Source: Bradyrhizobium betae (GTDB lineage Bacteria > Pseudomonadota > Alphaproteobacteria > Rhizobiales > Xanthobacteraceae). From it: a stretch of 64,000 bases of DNA. Below the pieces are notes generated by a model, which saw only the letters and a list, made by a program, of their open reading frames with translations, made no database searches and was not told the DNA's origin. Made by a program: the position numbers and the translations under genes. Each line of letters starts with the position of its first letter. Within the stretch, counting starts at the first letter, position 1. The stretch is taken from assembly GCF_008932115.1 (NCBI RefSeq), contig NZ_CP044543.1:1364001-1428000 (forward strand), given 5' to 3'. Positions 18,673 through 27,073 of this stretch are shown in pieces.

Positions 18673-19500
18673 CTAGTCTTTTCCACCGAACGAGATATCC
18701 GGCGCGTCCGGGCGCTTCATGCCCAGCACGTGATAGCCGGAATCGACGTGATGCACTTCGCCGGTGACGCCGCGCGAGAGATCGGAGAGCAAATAAAGCG
18801 CGCTGCCGCCGACGTCCTCGGTCGAGACGTTGCGCCGCAGCGGCGCGTTATTCTCGTTCCACTTCAGGATATAGCGGAAGTCGCCGATGCCGGACGCGGC
18901 GAGCGTCTTGATCGGCCCGGCCGAGATCGCGTTGACGCGGATGTTCTTCTCGCCGAGATCGGCGGCGAGATAGCGCACGCTGGCCTCCAGCGCCGCCTTG
19001 GCCACGCCCATCACGTTGTAATGCGGCATCCACTTCTCGGCGCCGTAATAAGAGAGCGTGATCAGCGAGCCGCCGTCGGTCATCAGCTTCTCGGCGCGCT
19101 GCGCCACCGCCGTGAACGAGTAGCAGGAGATCAGCATCGACTTGGAAAAATTCTCCGGGGTGGTGTCGACATAGCGGCCGTCGAGCTGCTCGCCATAGGC
19201 GATCGCGTGCACCAGGAAGTCGATCTTGCCCCACTTCTCCTGCAGCACCGCGAAGGCCGCATCGATGGTCGCGGCATCGGTGACGTCGCAATGGCCGAGC
19301 ACGAGGCCGCCGATCTCGGCGGCGAGCGGCTCGACGCGCTTCTTGAGCGCATCGCCCTGATAGGTGAAGGCGAGCTCGGCGCCGGCCGCGTGGCACGCCT
19401 TGGCGATGCCCCAGGCGATCGAGCGGTTGTTGGCGAGGCCGAGGATCACCCCGCGCTTGCCTTGCATCAGTCCTTGCATCAGTCCTGAATCCTGCGCCAT
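18673..19500 (-). CDS. fabI: Enoyl-[acyl-carrier-protein] reductase (NADH)
   Basis: A 275-residue short-chain-type reductase that performs the last reduction in fatty-acid elongation. The FabI dinucleotide motif GLANNRSIAWGIA and the Y-x6-K catalytic pair Y161/K168 in PHYNVMGVAK are present, together with SAGPIKTLAASGI, the substrate loop of the family. Length is normal. The protein may begin a few residues later at a second Met (residue 8). The divergent ECF sigma gene is about 170 bases away. Confidence 0.94.
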   Translation of the reverse strand: MAQDSGLMQGLMQGKRGVILGLANNRSIAWGIAKACHAAGAELAFTYQGDALKKRVEPLAAEIGGLVLGHCDVTDAATIDAAFAVLQEKWGKIDFLVHAIAYGEQLDGRYVDTTPENFSKSMLISCYSFTAVAQRAEKLMTDGGSLITLSYYGAEKWMPHYNVMGVAKAALEASVRYLAADLGEKNIRVNAISAGPIKTLAASGIGDFRYILKWNENNAPLRRNVSTEDVGGSALYLLSDLSRGVTGEVHHVDSGYHVLGMKRPDAPDISFGGKD

Positions 19501-19600
19501 TTCCGAACGTCCCGTCGAGCTCTCGTTGAGGTCTGGAGGTACACCAGCCCTCCCCTGCGGTACAGTCCTAATACGCGGCGTTAACGCTGTTTCGAGCGCC

Positions 19601-19625
19601 GGAATAGCCGTTCCGTTCGGGTGTT
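19601..19625 (+). promoter_or_regulatory. Candidate ECF-type promoter of the sigma factor gene
   Basis: GGAAT-N16-TGTT resembles the GGAAY/cGTT layout recognised by many group 4 sigma factors and sits 48 bases before the sigma gene start, which would fit autoregulation. It is one mismatch from the GGAAC core, so support is modest. Confidence 0.35.
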
Positions 19626-19672
19626 ATGATGATTGTGGCGCTTGCGCCGAACGGCAGGACATCAAACACGGC

Positions 19673-20161
19673 ATGAGTGCGTTTCGCCAGAGTGTGGAAG
19701 CCATGATCCCGGCGCTGCGCCGTTACGCCCGCGCGCTCACGCGCGATGCGGATGCGGCCGATGACCTGGTGCAGGATACGCTGGTGCGGGCGTTGCGTTC
19801 GGAGCGCCTGTTCCTGGGGGGCGACGTCAGGAGCTGGCTCTACACGATCCTGACCAACCTCAACAAGAACCGGCGGCGCTCGCTGGCAAGGCGCCCGCAA
19901 TTCACGCAGCTGACGGAGAACAACCCGGATGCCAGCGGGACCGAAGCGGAAGGGCGCGACATCGAGAGGGCGCTCTCGACACTGGTCGAGGAGCAGCGCT
20001 CGGTGCTGCTGCTGGTGATGCTGGAGGGCATGAGCTACCGCGAGGTCGCCGACATCCAGGGCGTGCCGATCGGCACCGTGATGTCCCGCCTGGCCCGCGC
20101 CCGTGCCCACGTCAAGGCCTCGCTGGAGGGCGAGCGCCCCGCGCTCAGGCGGGTGAAATGA
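19673..20161 (+). CDS. ECF (group 4) RNA polymerase sigma factor
   Basis: A 162-residue sigma factor with only regions 2 and 4. Region 2 includes LTRDADAADDLVQDTLVRAL and VRSWLYTILTNLNKN; region 4 includes YREVADIQGVPIGTVMSRLARAR, the helix-turn-helix that reads the -35 element. ATG 19673 gives a standard ECF length; the in-frame region back to 19364 reads into fabI antisense and is not used. It is followed 106 bases later by a membrane anti-sigma gene, the usual pairing. Confidence 0.92.
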   Translation: MSAFRQSVEAMIPALRRYARALTRDADAADDLVQDTLVRALRSERLFLGGDVRSWLYTILTNLNKNRRRSLARRPQFTQLTENNPDASGTEAEGRDIERALSTLVEEQRSVLLLVMLEGMSYREVADIQGVPIGTVMSRLARARAHVKASLEGERPALRRVK

Positions 20162-20267
20162 TGGCAGGATTGATGCATCGCGCGACCCGCGTTCCCTGCA
20201 CGAAAAGAGAAGCGGCAGAGTTGAACCGCGTCAGATTTTTTGGGCCGCAGAGCCAGAGACGATCGAT

Positions 20268-21041
20268 ATGAACGACCACAGGATTTCAGTGACCGAGGAC
20301 GAGTTGCACGCCCATGTCGACGGCGAGCTGCCGGCCGAGCGCCGCGCCGACGTCGAGGCCTGGCTTGACGCGCACCCCGACGATGCCGAGCGCGTGCAGT
20401 CATGGCGCGCCATGGCCGAGATGCTGCACGCCCGCTACGATTCCGTCGCCCAGGAGCCGGTGCCGGCCCGGCTGGAGCTCGAACGGCTGGAACGCCGTCC
20501 CCGGCAATGGCTCTATGGCGCCGCCGCGGCTGTGCTGGTTGCCTTCGTCGCCGGCGGCACCGCCGGCTGGGTGGCGCATGGCGCCGCCAATGCGCCCTCG
20601 ACCTTCCAGAGCTTTACGGCGGACGCGCTCGATGCCCACCGCCTCTATGTCGTCGAGGTTCGCCATCCCGTCGAGGTCGGCGGCAACGAGCGGGACCACC
20701 TCCAGGCCTGGCTGACCCGGCGCTGCGGCTGGACCGTGTTCGCGCCGAACCTGGAGGCGAGCGGGCTGAAGCTGGTCGGCGGCCGGCTCCTGCCGGGGCC
20801 GAACGGCCCGGCCTCGTTCCTGATGTATGAGGGCACCTCGGGCGAGCGGTACACGATCTACACCTCCAAGACCGAGAACGGCGCGACGCAGATGCGCTAC
20901 GCCAAAACGGACAAGGACGGGGCGCTGTTCTGGGCCGAGCGCGGCGTCGGCTATGTCGTCAGCGGCGGCGGCACCGACCGCGATCGGCTGACGAAGGTGG
21001 CGCAGGCCGTGTACGACCAGGCCGAGAAAAGCGGCGGCTAG
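20268..21041 (+). CDS. Membrane anti-sigma factor
   Basis: A 257-residue single-pass membrane protein. The first 50 residues (DELHAHVDGELPAERRADVEAWL) are the N-terminal sigma-binding helices typical of RsiW-like anti-sigma factors; the HxxxCxxC zinc motif is absent. One membrane span lies at about residues 81-103. The roughly 150-residue periplasmic part (VFAPNLEASGLKLVGGRLL, then FLMYEGTSGERYTIYTS) is the conserved sensor region of this group. It should hold the upstream ECF sigma factor until a periplasmic signal releases it. Confidence 0.87.
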   Translation: MNDHRISVTEDELHAHVDGELPAERRADVEAWLDAHPDDAERVQSWRAMAEMLHARYDSVAQEPVPARLELERLERRPRQWLYGAAAAVLVAFVAGGTAGWVAHGAANAPSTFQSFTADALDAHRLYVVEVRHPVEVGGNERDHLQAWLTRRCGWTVFAPNLEASGLKLVGGRLLPGPNGPASFLMYEGTSGERYTIYTSKTENGATQMRYAKTDKDGALFWAERGVGYVVSGGGTDRDRLTKVAQAVYDQAEKSGG

Positions 21042-21361
21042 ACAACCGCGCAAGCGCTGTGCCTCGATTCCGTCATTGAAAATCTGGAATCAAAACATCG
21101 GCGCGTCTCATTATCGCACCGAGTGTTCACGCGATTATGAGCAGCGTTCGATCCGCCGATCGACGCGGGCGGCCTCGATTGGGGTTTTTGGTACCGCGCT
21201 GGTCCCCCTCTCGAGGCCGCACCTTTTTATCGGCTGCCCCGCCGGACAGCCGACACGTCGATCACATGAAGCGCTACCACGCTTCAGGCATATGATGAGC
21301 ATCATCTCCTCGACGATGCCGTCGGCCTTTAGGAGAAAAACCCCTTCAGTTCGATCTCGCC
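21042..21361. other. Gap after anti-sigma gene
   Basis: These 320 bases separate two convergent genes. Apart from a small hairpin with arms CGGCTG and CAGCCG at 21231-21252 I see no gene, repeat family or clear terminator. Confidence 0.4.
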
Positions 21362-22330
21362 CTAGCCCAGCCCGCTACGTGGATTGTAGGGGTGATGGTC
21401 CCGCCACTTCTCCATCAATGTCTCAAGCTCGGCGTCGTTCCCGTCCGGTAGCATAATCCTGATGGTGACGAAGAGATCCCCGGTTCCGCCGGCTTTCGGC
21501 AGGCCCTTGCCCTTGAGGCGGAAGGTCCGGCCGCTGGAGGTGTTTTTCGGGACCGAAAGCTCGACGTCATTGCCGAGGGTGGGCACGCGGACCTTGCCGC
21601 CGAGCACCGCTTCATAGAGCGTAACCGGCAGATCGATCCTGAGGTCGGCGCCATCGATCTTGAAGAACGCGTGCGGCGCGACGCTGATGGTGATCAGGAG
21701 ATCGCCCGGCGGATGGCCCTGGGCGCTTTCACCCTGCCCGCGCAGGCGGATCTGCTGGCCCTCGGTGACGCCGGCCGGAATCTTGACGTTCAATTCCTTG
21801 CCGTTCGGCAGCCGGACTCGCTTTTCGCCACCCTTGACCGACTCTTCCAGCGAGACCGACATGGCGACGTTGACGTCGAGATCAAGCCCGATGCCGCCGG
21901 TGTCGAATTCGAACTGGGCACCGCCGCCAGCGCCGGGCCGCGCGCCGCGTACCCCGCCGCCGAACATGCTGTTGAGGATATCCTCGAACGCGCCCGCGCC
22001 CTGACCGGGGCCTCCACCGCCGCCGCGGAACGAGTACTCGAACCCGCCGGGACCCGCGCGTCCGCGCGGCCCACCGCCGCCACCGCCCGGAAAACCCTGG
22101 AAGCGCGGCTTGCCCTCGGCGTCGATCTCGCCGCGGTCAAACTGCTTGCGCTTGTCCTCGTCGCCGAGGATCTCGTTCGCCGAGTTGATCTCGGAGAAGC
22201 GCTCGGCGGCCTTCGGGTCGTCCTTGTTGCTGTCGGGATGATGCTTCTTGGCAAGCTTGCGATAGGCGCTCTTGATCGCGGCAGCGCTAGCGCTCCGCTG
22301 CACCCCCAAGACCTCATAGGGGTCGCGCAT
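21362..22330 (-). CDS. DnaJ/CbpA-type J-domain chaperone
   Basis: A 322-residue class B J-protein. The J domain occupies residues 1-70 with H31-P-D33; a Gly/Phe-rich linker follows (about 78-125, many GGG runs); two C-terminal beta-sandwich substrate domains follow ([36 protein letters not shown]). It lacks the zinc fingers of DnaJ itself, so it is closer to CbpA. It stimulates the ATPase of an Hsp70 partner. It is a single-gene unit, with a gap and a repeat element upstream. Confidence 0.9.
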   Translation of the reverse strand: MRDPYEVLGVQRSASAAAIKSAYRKLAKKHHPDSNKDDPKAAERFSEINSANEILGDEDKRKQFDRGEIDAEGKPRFQGFPGGGGGGPRGRAGPGGFEYSFRGGGGGPGQGAGAFEDILNSMFGGGVRGARPGAGGGAQFEFDTGGIGLDLDVNVAMSVSLEESVKGGEKRVRLPNGKELNVKIPAGVTEGQQIRLRGQGESAQGHPPGDLLITISVAPHAFFKIDGADLRIDLPVTLYEAVLGGKVRVPTLGNDVELSVPKNTSSGRTFRLKGKGLPKAGGTGDLFVTIRIMLPDGNDAELETLMEKWRDHHPYNPRSGLG

Positions 22331-22445
22331 CCGTCACGTCTCCTCTCGGAATATCGATATGTTCAAAGGGCTCCCCGCCCACCTGAGCCTCATGTGGGGG
22401 CGAGTGGCATTTTTGCAACTGGTCGGGCGAAGCGATCCGTTACGA

Positions 22446-22499
22446 TTCGAGCACGATCCTATCGGAAAACCGGTTCCCACTGGTCCGGATCATGCTCAG
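22446..22499. repeat. Intergenic inverted repeat (GAGCATGATC family)
   Basis: GAGCACGATCC...CGGAAAACCGG...GGATCATGCTC is a slightly diverged copy of a very common palindrome of Bradyrhizobium and Rhodopseudomonas. A shorter relative is at 48549-48573. It lies just downstream of the lipoprotein gene. Confidence 0.65.
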
Positions 22500-22903
22500 C
22501 TCCGCCATGGCTTTAGCGTATGAATCTCCCAACGGCCACGGCTGCTTTGGCAGCCGGCGCCCTGGAGCCAGCTCTCGGTGCTGCCGTTGACGTAGCTGGC
22601 CAGAAAATCGCGGCACTTGCGCCCATCCTCGGCGGCATAGGATTGCGCGATCGGCGTCACCGAGCCCCGCGCCCCGGTTTCCGGATTTTCCCAGTGCTGG
22701 CTCGAATCCCTGTCGCCCTTGCTGAGGACGTCGGAGGCGGCGTTGCGGGCGAAGGCAAGATCGGTCTCGGTCGGCGGGGCGTCCTTTGCCGGCCGCGCGA
22801 TCGAGCCTGTGAGGTCGCTGTCGTCGGCCTTGGCATAGGCACTGGTGTCATTGCGGGAAAAGCTGCAGCCGCCGGTGCCGAGCCCGATCAAAATCATCGT
22901 CAT
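22496..22903 (-). CDS. RT0821/Lpp0805-like surface lipoprotein
   Basis: A 135-residue putative lipoprotein. The leader MTMILIGLGTGGC gives a short hydrophobic stretch with a lipobox Cys at residue 13. The C-terminal half carries the surface-antigen pattern CRDFLASYVNG...GAGCQSSRGRWEIH seen in 17-kDa-antigen-like proteins. ATG 22903 is chosen for the lipobox; the frame stays open to 23059 but would overlap the divergent pdxH. It probably sits in the outer membrane; exact role unknown. Confidence 0.7.
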   Translation of the reverse strand: MTMILIGLGTGGCSFSRNDTSAYAKADDSDLTGSIARPAKDAPPTETDLAFARNAASDVLSKGDRDSSQHWENPETGARGSVTPIAQSYAAEDGRKCRDFLASYVNGSTESWLQGAGCQSSRGRWEIHTLKPWRS

Positions 22904-23016
22904 GACAAAGCTGGACGGCCCGATCGCCGATAGGCCAACGCGTCCCCATGCCCTATATAGGGCGGGAGCGGACGACAACGCGTTTTGGGCCGCGATACGC
23001 AACTCGGACTCCAGAC

Positions 23017-23658
23017 ATGAGCGACACGACCTCGATGAAACACCAGACACCCTTAACATCCGGTGATTTCACCGCCGCCGACGAGCCATTTGCGCTATTC
23101 GACGCCTGGCTGAGCGAGGCGATCAAGAGCGAGCCGAACGATCCGAACGCCATGGCGCTCGCAACCGTCGATCCCGACGGGCTGCCTGATGTGCGCATGG
23201 TGCTGATGAAAGGCTTCGATACCGAGGGTTTCGTCTTCTACAGCCACATCGCGAGCCAGAAGGGCCGCGAACTCGCCGCAAATCCTAAGGCGGCGTTACT
23301 TTTTCACTGGAAGTCGCTGCGCCGTCAGGTCCGCATCCGCGGCAACGTGACGCCGGTGACCGACGCCGAAGCCGACGCCTATTTCGCGACGCGACCGAAG
23401 CAGGCGCAGATCGGCGCCTGGGCGAGCAAGCAGTCACAGGAGCTGGAAAGCCGCTTCGCCTTTGAGCAGGCCATCGCGAAAGTCGCGGCCAGGCACGTCA
23501 TCGGCGAAGTGCCGCGCCCGCCGGGCTGGAGCGGCTGGCGCATCACGCCCGCGCGGATCGAGTTCTGGCACGACCGCCCGTTCCGCCTGCACGACCGCAT
23601 CGAATTTCGCCGTGACGCGGCCGGCGGGCCGTGGTCCAAGACGCGGATGTACCCTTGA
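23017..23658 (+). CDS. pdxH: Pyridoxamine 5'-phosphate oxidase
   Basis: A 213-residue FMN enzyme that oxidises PNP or PMP to pyridoxal phosphate. Family motifs are present: [56 protein letters not shown] core, and the C-terminal [15 protein letters not shown] signature with a final RMYP. ATG 23017 matches the usual rhizobial start ([11 protein letters not shown]). It is divergent to the lipoprotein gene and followed after 32 bases by an SDR gene, likely in the same transcript. Confidence 0.95.
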   Translation: MSDTTSMKHQTPLTSGDFTAADEPFALFDAWLSEAIKSEPNDPNAMALATVDPDGLPDVRMVLMKGFDTEGFVFYSHIASQKGRELAANPKAALLFHWKSLRRQVRIRGNVTPVTDAEADAYFATRPKQAQIGAWASKQSQELESRFAFEQAIAKVAARHVIGEVPRPPGWSGWRITPARIEFWHDRPFRLHDRIEFRRDAAGGPWSKTRMYP

Positions 23659-23690
23659 GCCTTGTCTTGAACTTTGGGGCGACCTGAAAG

Positions 23691-24449
23691 ATGTCCATGC
23701 CGCATTCGTCCAATGCGCCGCGCCGCACGCTGCTCCTGACCGGAGCGAGCCGCGGTATCGGCCACGCCACGGTGATCCGCTTCTCGTCGGCGGGCTGGCG
23801 TGTCATCACCTGCTCGCGGCACCCGTTCCCGGAGGACTGTCCCTGGGACGCAGGGCCGGAGGATCACATCCAGGTCGACCTCGGCAATCCCAAGGACACG
23901 ACGCGCGCGATCTCCGACATCCGCGACCGCCTCGAAGGCGGCATGCTGCATGCGCTGGTCAACAACGCCGCGATCTCGCCGAAGGGCCCGGGAGGCTCCA
24001 GGCTCGGCTCGGTCGACACCGACCTCGAGACCTGGACGCATGTGTTTCACGTCAACTTCTTCGCGCCGATCATGATCGCGCGCGGGCTGATCGAGGAATT
24101 GAAGGCGGCCAAGGGCTCGGTCGTGAACGTCACCTCGATCGCGGGCTCGCGCGTGCATCCCTTCGCGGGCGCCGCCTATGCCACCTCGAAAGCCGCGCTG
24201 GCATCGTTGACGCGCGAGATGGCCTCCGACTTCGGCCGCGTCGGCGTCCGCGTCAACGCGATCGCGCCGGGCGAGATCGACACCTCGATCCTGTCGCCGG
24301 GCACCGACAAGATCGTGGAGCAGCAGATCCCGTTGCACCGCCTCGGCACGCCCGACGAGGTCGCCAAGATCATCTACGTGCTGTGTACGGATACCTCGTC
24401 CTACGTCAACGGCGCCGAGATCCACATCAACGGTGGTCAGCACGTGTAG
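23691..24449 (+). CDS. SDR family oxidoreductase
   Basis: A 252-residue classical short-chain dehydrogenase/reductase. The cofactor motif TGASRGIGHATV and the NNAA strand end are present, as are the catalytic Ser in NVTSIAGS and Y-x3-K in YATSKAAL. The C terminus TDTSSYVNGAEIHINGGQHV is typical of FabG-like SDRs. It lies directly after pdxH. Substrate unknown; a 3-oxoacyl-ACP or sugar alcohol reductase is possible. Confidence 0.9.
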   Translation: MSMPHSSNAPRRTLLLTGASRGIGHATVIRFSSAGWRVITCSRHPFPEDCPWDAGPEDHIQVDLGNPKDTTRAISDIRDRLEGGMLHALVNNAAISPKGPGGSRLGSVDTDLETWTHVFHVNFFAPIMIARGLIEELKAAKGSVVNVTSIAGSRVHPFAGAAYATSKAALASLTREMASDFGRVGVRVNAIAPGEIDTSILSPGTDKIVEQQIPLHRLGTPDEVAKIIYVLCTDTSSYVNGAEIHINGGQHV

Positions 24450-24458
24450 GTGCTGACG

Positions 24459-24518
24459 TCATTGCGAGCGCAAGCGCAAAATTGCTTTGCAATTTTGTCG
24501 CGGGCTCCTCGCAATGAC
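24459..24518. repeat. Intergenic inverted repeat (CATTGCGAG family)
   Basis: Outer arms CATTGCGAG and CTCGCAATG flank an inner hairpin AAAATTGCTTTGCAATTTT. It follows the SDR stop codon and may act as a transcript end structure. The CATTGCGAG...CTCGCAATG arrangement is common between genes of Bradyrhizobium. Confidence 0.7.
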
Positions 24519-24600
24519 CGAATTCGATGGTTCTGGGGAAGCAAGGCGATCCAGACAAAGCCGCCGCAAGACCTGGATCGCCCTTACTTGCCTTCCGTTC

Positions 24601-24834
24601 TCAATCGGCGCGAAACCGACGCGGCTGATCGCGCAGTCTTTGGGCTGCAGCATTTGGAGCTGCGGCATTGATCGCAGTCGAGCAGTCGTCGTCGTTCTCA
24701 CCGTCGAGCAGCGGAGCACCACAGTGCCGGCACATGCGTGCCGACATCGACGACGCCTTGCCGCTCGCCAGGACCTGGCGATAGTTCGCCAGATCGATGA
24801 CGTTGCGGGGCGACGTTATGTGTTTCTCAACCAT
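24601..24834 (-). CDS. Small Cys-containing hypothetical protein
   Basis: A 77-residue protein with the central motif MCRHCGAPLLDGENDDDCS, two CxxC-like cysteines plus one, followed by a basic tail ending RRFRAD. It resembles orphan proteins I associate with Bradyrhizobium and may bind zinc. No membrane segment or signal is seen. ATG 24834 gives an N terminus containing NVIDLANYRQ. Function unknown. Confidence 0.55.
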   Translation of the reverse strand: MVEKHITSPRNVIDLANYRQVLASGKASSMSARMCRHCGAPLLDGENDDDCSTAINAAAPNAAAQRLRDQPRRFRAD

Positions 24835-25040
24835 GGCTGTTCCTCGCGGCTACACGCTGCTTATCGCAGACAAGCTTCGCGTAAACGTTCAGCCCACCGC
24901 TCAAATTTTACTGGAGGAATTGGGGCGCAGAGCACACATCACCGCTCGGCCTCAATCCCGCTCTATTCTGCGACACCAAACACGGTGTGTCTGCGAACGG
25001 CGTAAGGTCTCGGTAGCCATTCGGCGAGAGTGCTACGAGC

Positions 25041-26018
25041 TCAGAGCCATTTCTTCCACTTGAAGATCCAGTACGGGACGATCGCTGCGATCAGCATCAG
25101 CACCAGCGCAAATGGATAGCCGTGCGCCCATTCGAGTTCCGGCATCGCCTTGAAGTTCATGCCGTAGATCGAGGCGATCAGCGTCGGTGGCATCAGGACG
25201 ACGGCCATGACCGAAAACAGCTTGATGATGTTGTTCTGCTCGAGATTGACGACACCGAGCATGGCGTCGAGCACGAAGGTGATCTTGCTGGAGAGATAGG
25301 AGGCGTGGTCGGTCAGCGAGACGACGTCGCGCTGCATGGTCTTGAGCTGCTCGCGCATGTCCTTCGACCACTTCACGCCTTCCACCACCGCAGAGAGGAA
25401 AGCGACGACGCGGCCGATCGACACCAGGCTCTCGCGAACCTTCGAGGTCAAATCGCCCTTGCGGCCGATCGAGATCAGGATCTGGGAGTATTGCTTGGCG
25501 TGGCCGTGGCGCTCGCTCTCCGGCTCGAAGATGTCGTGGCTGACCTGGTCGATGTCGGCGCCGCAGCGCTCCAGAATATCGGCGCAGCGGTCGATGACGG
25601 CGTCGAGCAGCTCCATCAGCACCATCTCGCCGGTGATCCCCGGCGTGCAGGAGCGGGCCAGCTTGGCCTCGACCAGCGCGAAGGGTTTTGGCTGGTCGTA
25701 GCGCACCGTCACCAGACGATGATCGCCGAGGATGAAGGTCACCGCCGTGGTCCGGGGCATATCGGTATCGGAGTGGCACATCAGCGTCGCCGTCATGTAG
25801 CGCGCGCCGTTCTCGATATAGAGGCGACTGGAGATCTCGATCTCCTGCATGTCCTCCCGGGTGGGGATCGCGATGCCCGAGAGCCGCTCCACCGCCTTGT
25901 CCTCGTTCGCGGTCGGGTTGACCAGGTCGATCCACACCGCATGCTCCGGCACCGCCGCGAGATCGTCGATAACGGCCTTCTTGAGGGAGGTCTCGGAGGG
26001 AACGAACACAGAAAACAT
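25041..26018 (-). CDS. corA: CorA family magnesium transporter
   Basis: A 325-residue metal-ion channel of the CorA type. A large cytoplasmic alpha/beta domain (residues 1-260) is followed by two C-terminal membrane helices with the signature Y-G-M-N-F between them and a basic end (FKWKKWL). ATG 26018 lies six bases after GGAG; a TTG at 26024 is possible. It imports Mg2+ and possibly Co2+ or Ni2+. It is a single-gene unit. Confidence 0.92.
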   Translation of the reverse strand: MFSVFVPSETSLKKAVIDDLAAVPEHAVWIDLVNPTANEDKAVERLSGIAIPTREDMQEIEISSRLYIENGARYMTATLMCHSDTDMPRTTAVTFILGDHRLVTVRYDQPKPFALVEAKLARSCTPGITGEMVLMELLDAVIDRCADILERCGADIDQVSHDIFEPESERHGHAKQYSQILISIGRKGDLTSKVRESLVSIGRVVAFLSAVVEGVKWSKDMREQLKTMQRDVVSLTDHASYLSSKITFVLDAMLGVVNLEQNNIIKLFSVMAVVLMPPTLIASIYGMNFKAMPELEWAHGYPFALVLMLIAAIVPYWIFKWKKWL

Positions 26019-26334
26019 GCACAACTCCAGCGGGGGCCTGCGACCGAATGACAGCCCTTAGCGCGATTCTGACAAGTTCATGATGACAAGCACATTAACG
26101 GAGCGGTGGCATTTGTGGCCGCACCGTGGCACGGAATCGACACTTGGCCCAAAAACCAGCCCACAGCCGCAAAACTTGCGGCAAAAAAGCCACAGCTAAG
26201 GCCCCGCAGCGCGGGAAAAGGTCCGAGACGCTGGAAGTGTGGCAGATTTCAACGATAATAGGGGCCACGGAGTCGTGGTGTTGGGCTTGGCTCAAGCTCT
26301 GCGAAAGCTTGTTGTTGTCGATTGGAACCAAATC
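26019..26334. other. Gap between divergent corA and L,D-transpeptidase genes
   Basis: This roughly 316-base stretch holds divergent promoters but no recognisable gene. A small hairpin with arms GCCGCAAA and TTGCGGC occurs near 26164-26183. No known riboswitch, including M-box-like conserved sequence, was recognised upstream of corA. Confidence 0.4.
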
Positions 26335-27021
26335 ATGTCGTCGCTGAAAGTTATGCTGGGTGTTTTGGCCGCTGGCCTGATGCTGTCGGGCTGCATGCAG
26401 GCCACACATTTTGAGGCGACCGACACCAAGGCCTTCAAGCCGAAGGACAAGGAACTCCTCGCCAAGGTTCGCTACGAGAACACCCCGGTCGCCGAGCCGT
26501 TCCGCCGCGCCATCGTCGACTACCATCGCAAGGAATCGCCGGGCTCGATCGTGGTCGATTCCGACAACCACTATCTCTATTACGTGCAGGATGGCGGCAA
26601 GGCGATCCGCTACGGCATCACCGTCGGCGAAGAGGCGATGGCCTGGTCCGGCATCGCCAAGGTGGGAAGCAAGACCGAGTGGCCGGCCTGGCATCCGACC
26701 CCGGGCGAGATTTCACGCCTGGGCGTGCCGACCTATGTTGCGCCCGGCCCGGACAATCCGATGGGCTCTCGCGCGATCTACCTTTATTCCGGCGGCAAGG
26801 ACACGCTGTTCCGCATTCACGGCACCAACCAGCCGGAATATATCGGCGCCTCGATCTCGTCGGGCTGCATCCGCCTGACCAACGAGGACGCGATCGACCT
26901 CTATGATCGCGTCAAGGTCGGCACCATCGTCGTGGTGCTCGAGCCGAAGCATGGCGACTCGCCCTACAATTCGCGCCTTGCGCTCGGCGGCAGCCAAACT
27001 GGCCAGGCGGGCAGCTTCTGA
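26335..27021 (+). CDS. L,D-transpeptidase (YkuD/ErfK) lipoprotein
   Basis: A 228-residue exported enzyme that makes 3-3 peptidoglycan cross-links or attaches lipoproteins to murein. The lipobox L-S-G-C20 ends a 19-residue signal. The YkuD domain (about 70-215) has the catalytic H162 in IHGTNQP and the nucleophile C178 in SSGCIRLTN. ATG 26335 is preferred because it starts the lipoprotein leader. A strong bidirectional terminator follows at 27045. Confidence 0.9.
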   Translation: MSSLKVMLGVLAAGLMLSGCMQATHFEATDTKAFKPKDKELLAKVRYENTPVAEPFRRAIVDYHRKESPGSIVVDSDNHYLYYVQDGGKAIRYGITVGEEAMAWSGIAKVGSKTEWPAWHPTPGEISRLGVPTYVAPGPDNPMGSRAIYLYSGGKDTLFRIHGTNQPEYIGASISSGCIRLTNEDAIDLYDRVKVGTIVVVLEPKHGDSPYNSRLALGGSQTGQAGSF

Positions 27022-27044
27022 TCGCCTCCTGATCCCTGACATTC

Positions 27045-27073
27045 AAAAGCGCCGGTTTTACCGGCGCTTTTTT
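27045..27073. terminator. Bidirectional intrinsic terminator
   Basis: AAAAGCGCCGG and CCGGCGCTTTT form an 11-base-pair stem around TTTTA and are followed by T7 on the plus strand; the minus strand also ends in TTTT. It sits between the convergent L,D-transpeptidase and extensin-like genes. The extensin-like stop codon lies in the loop. Confidence 0.85.
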
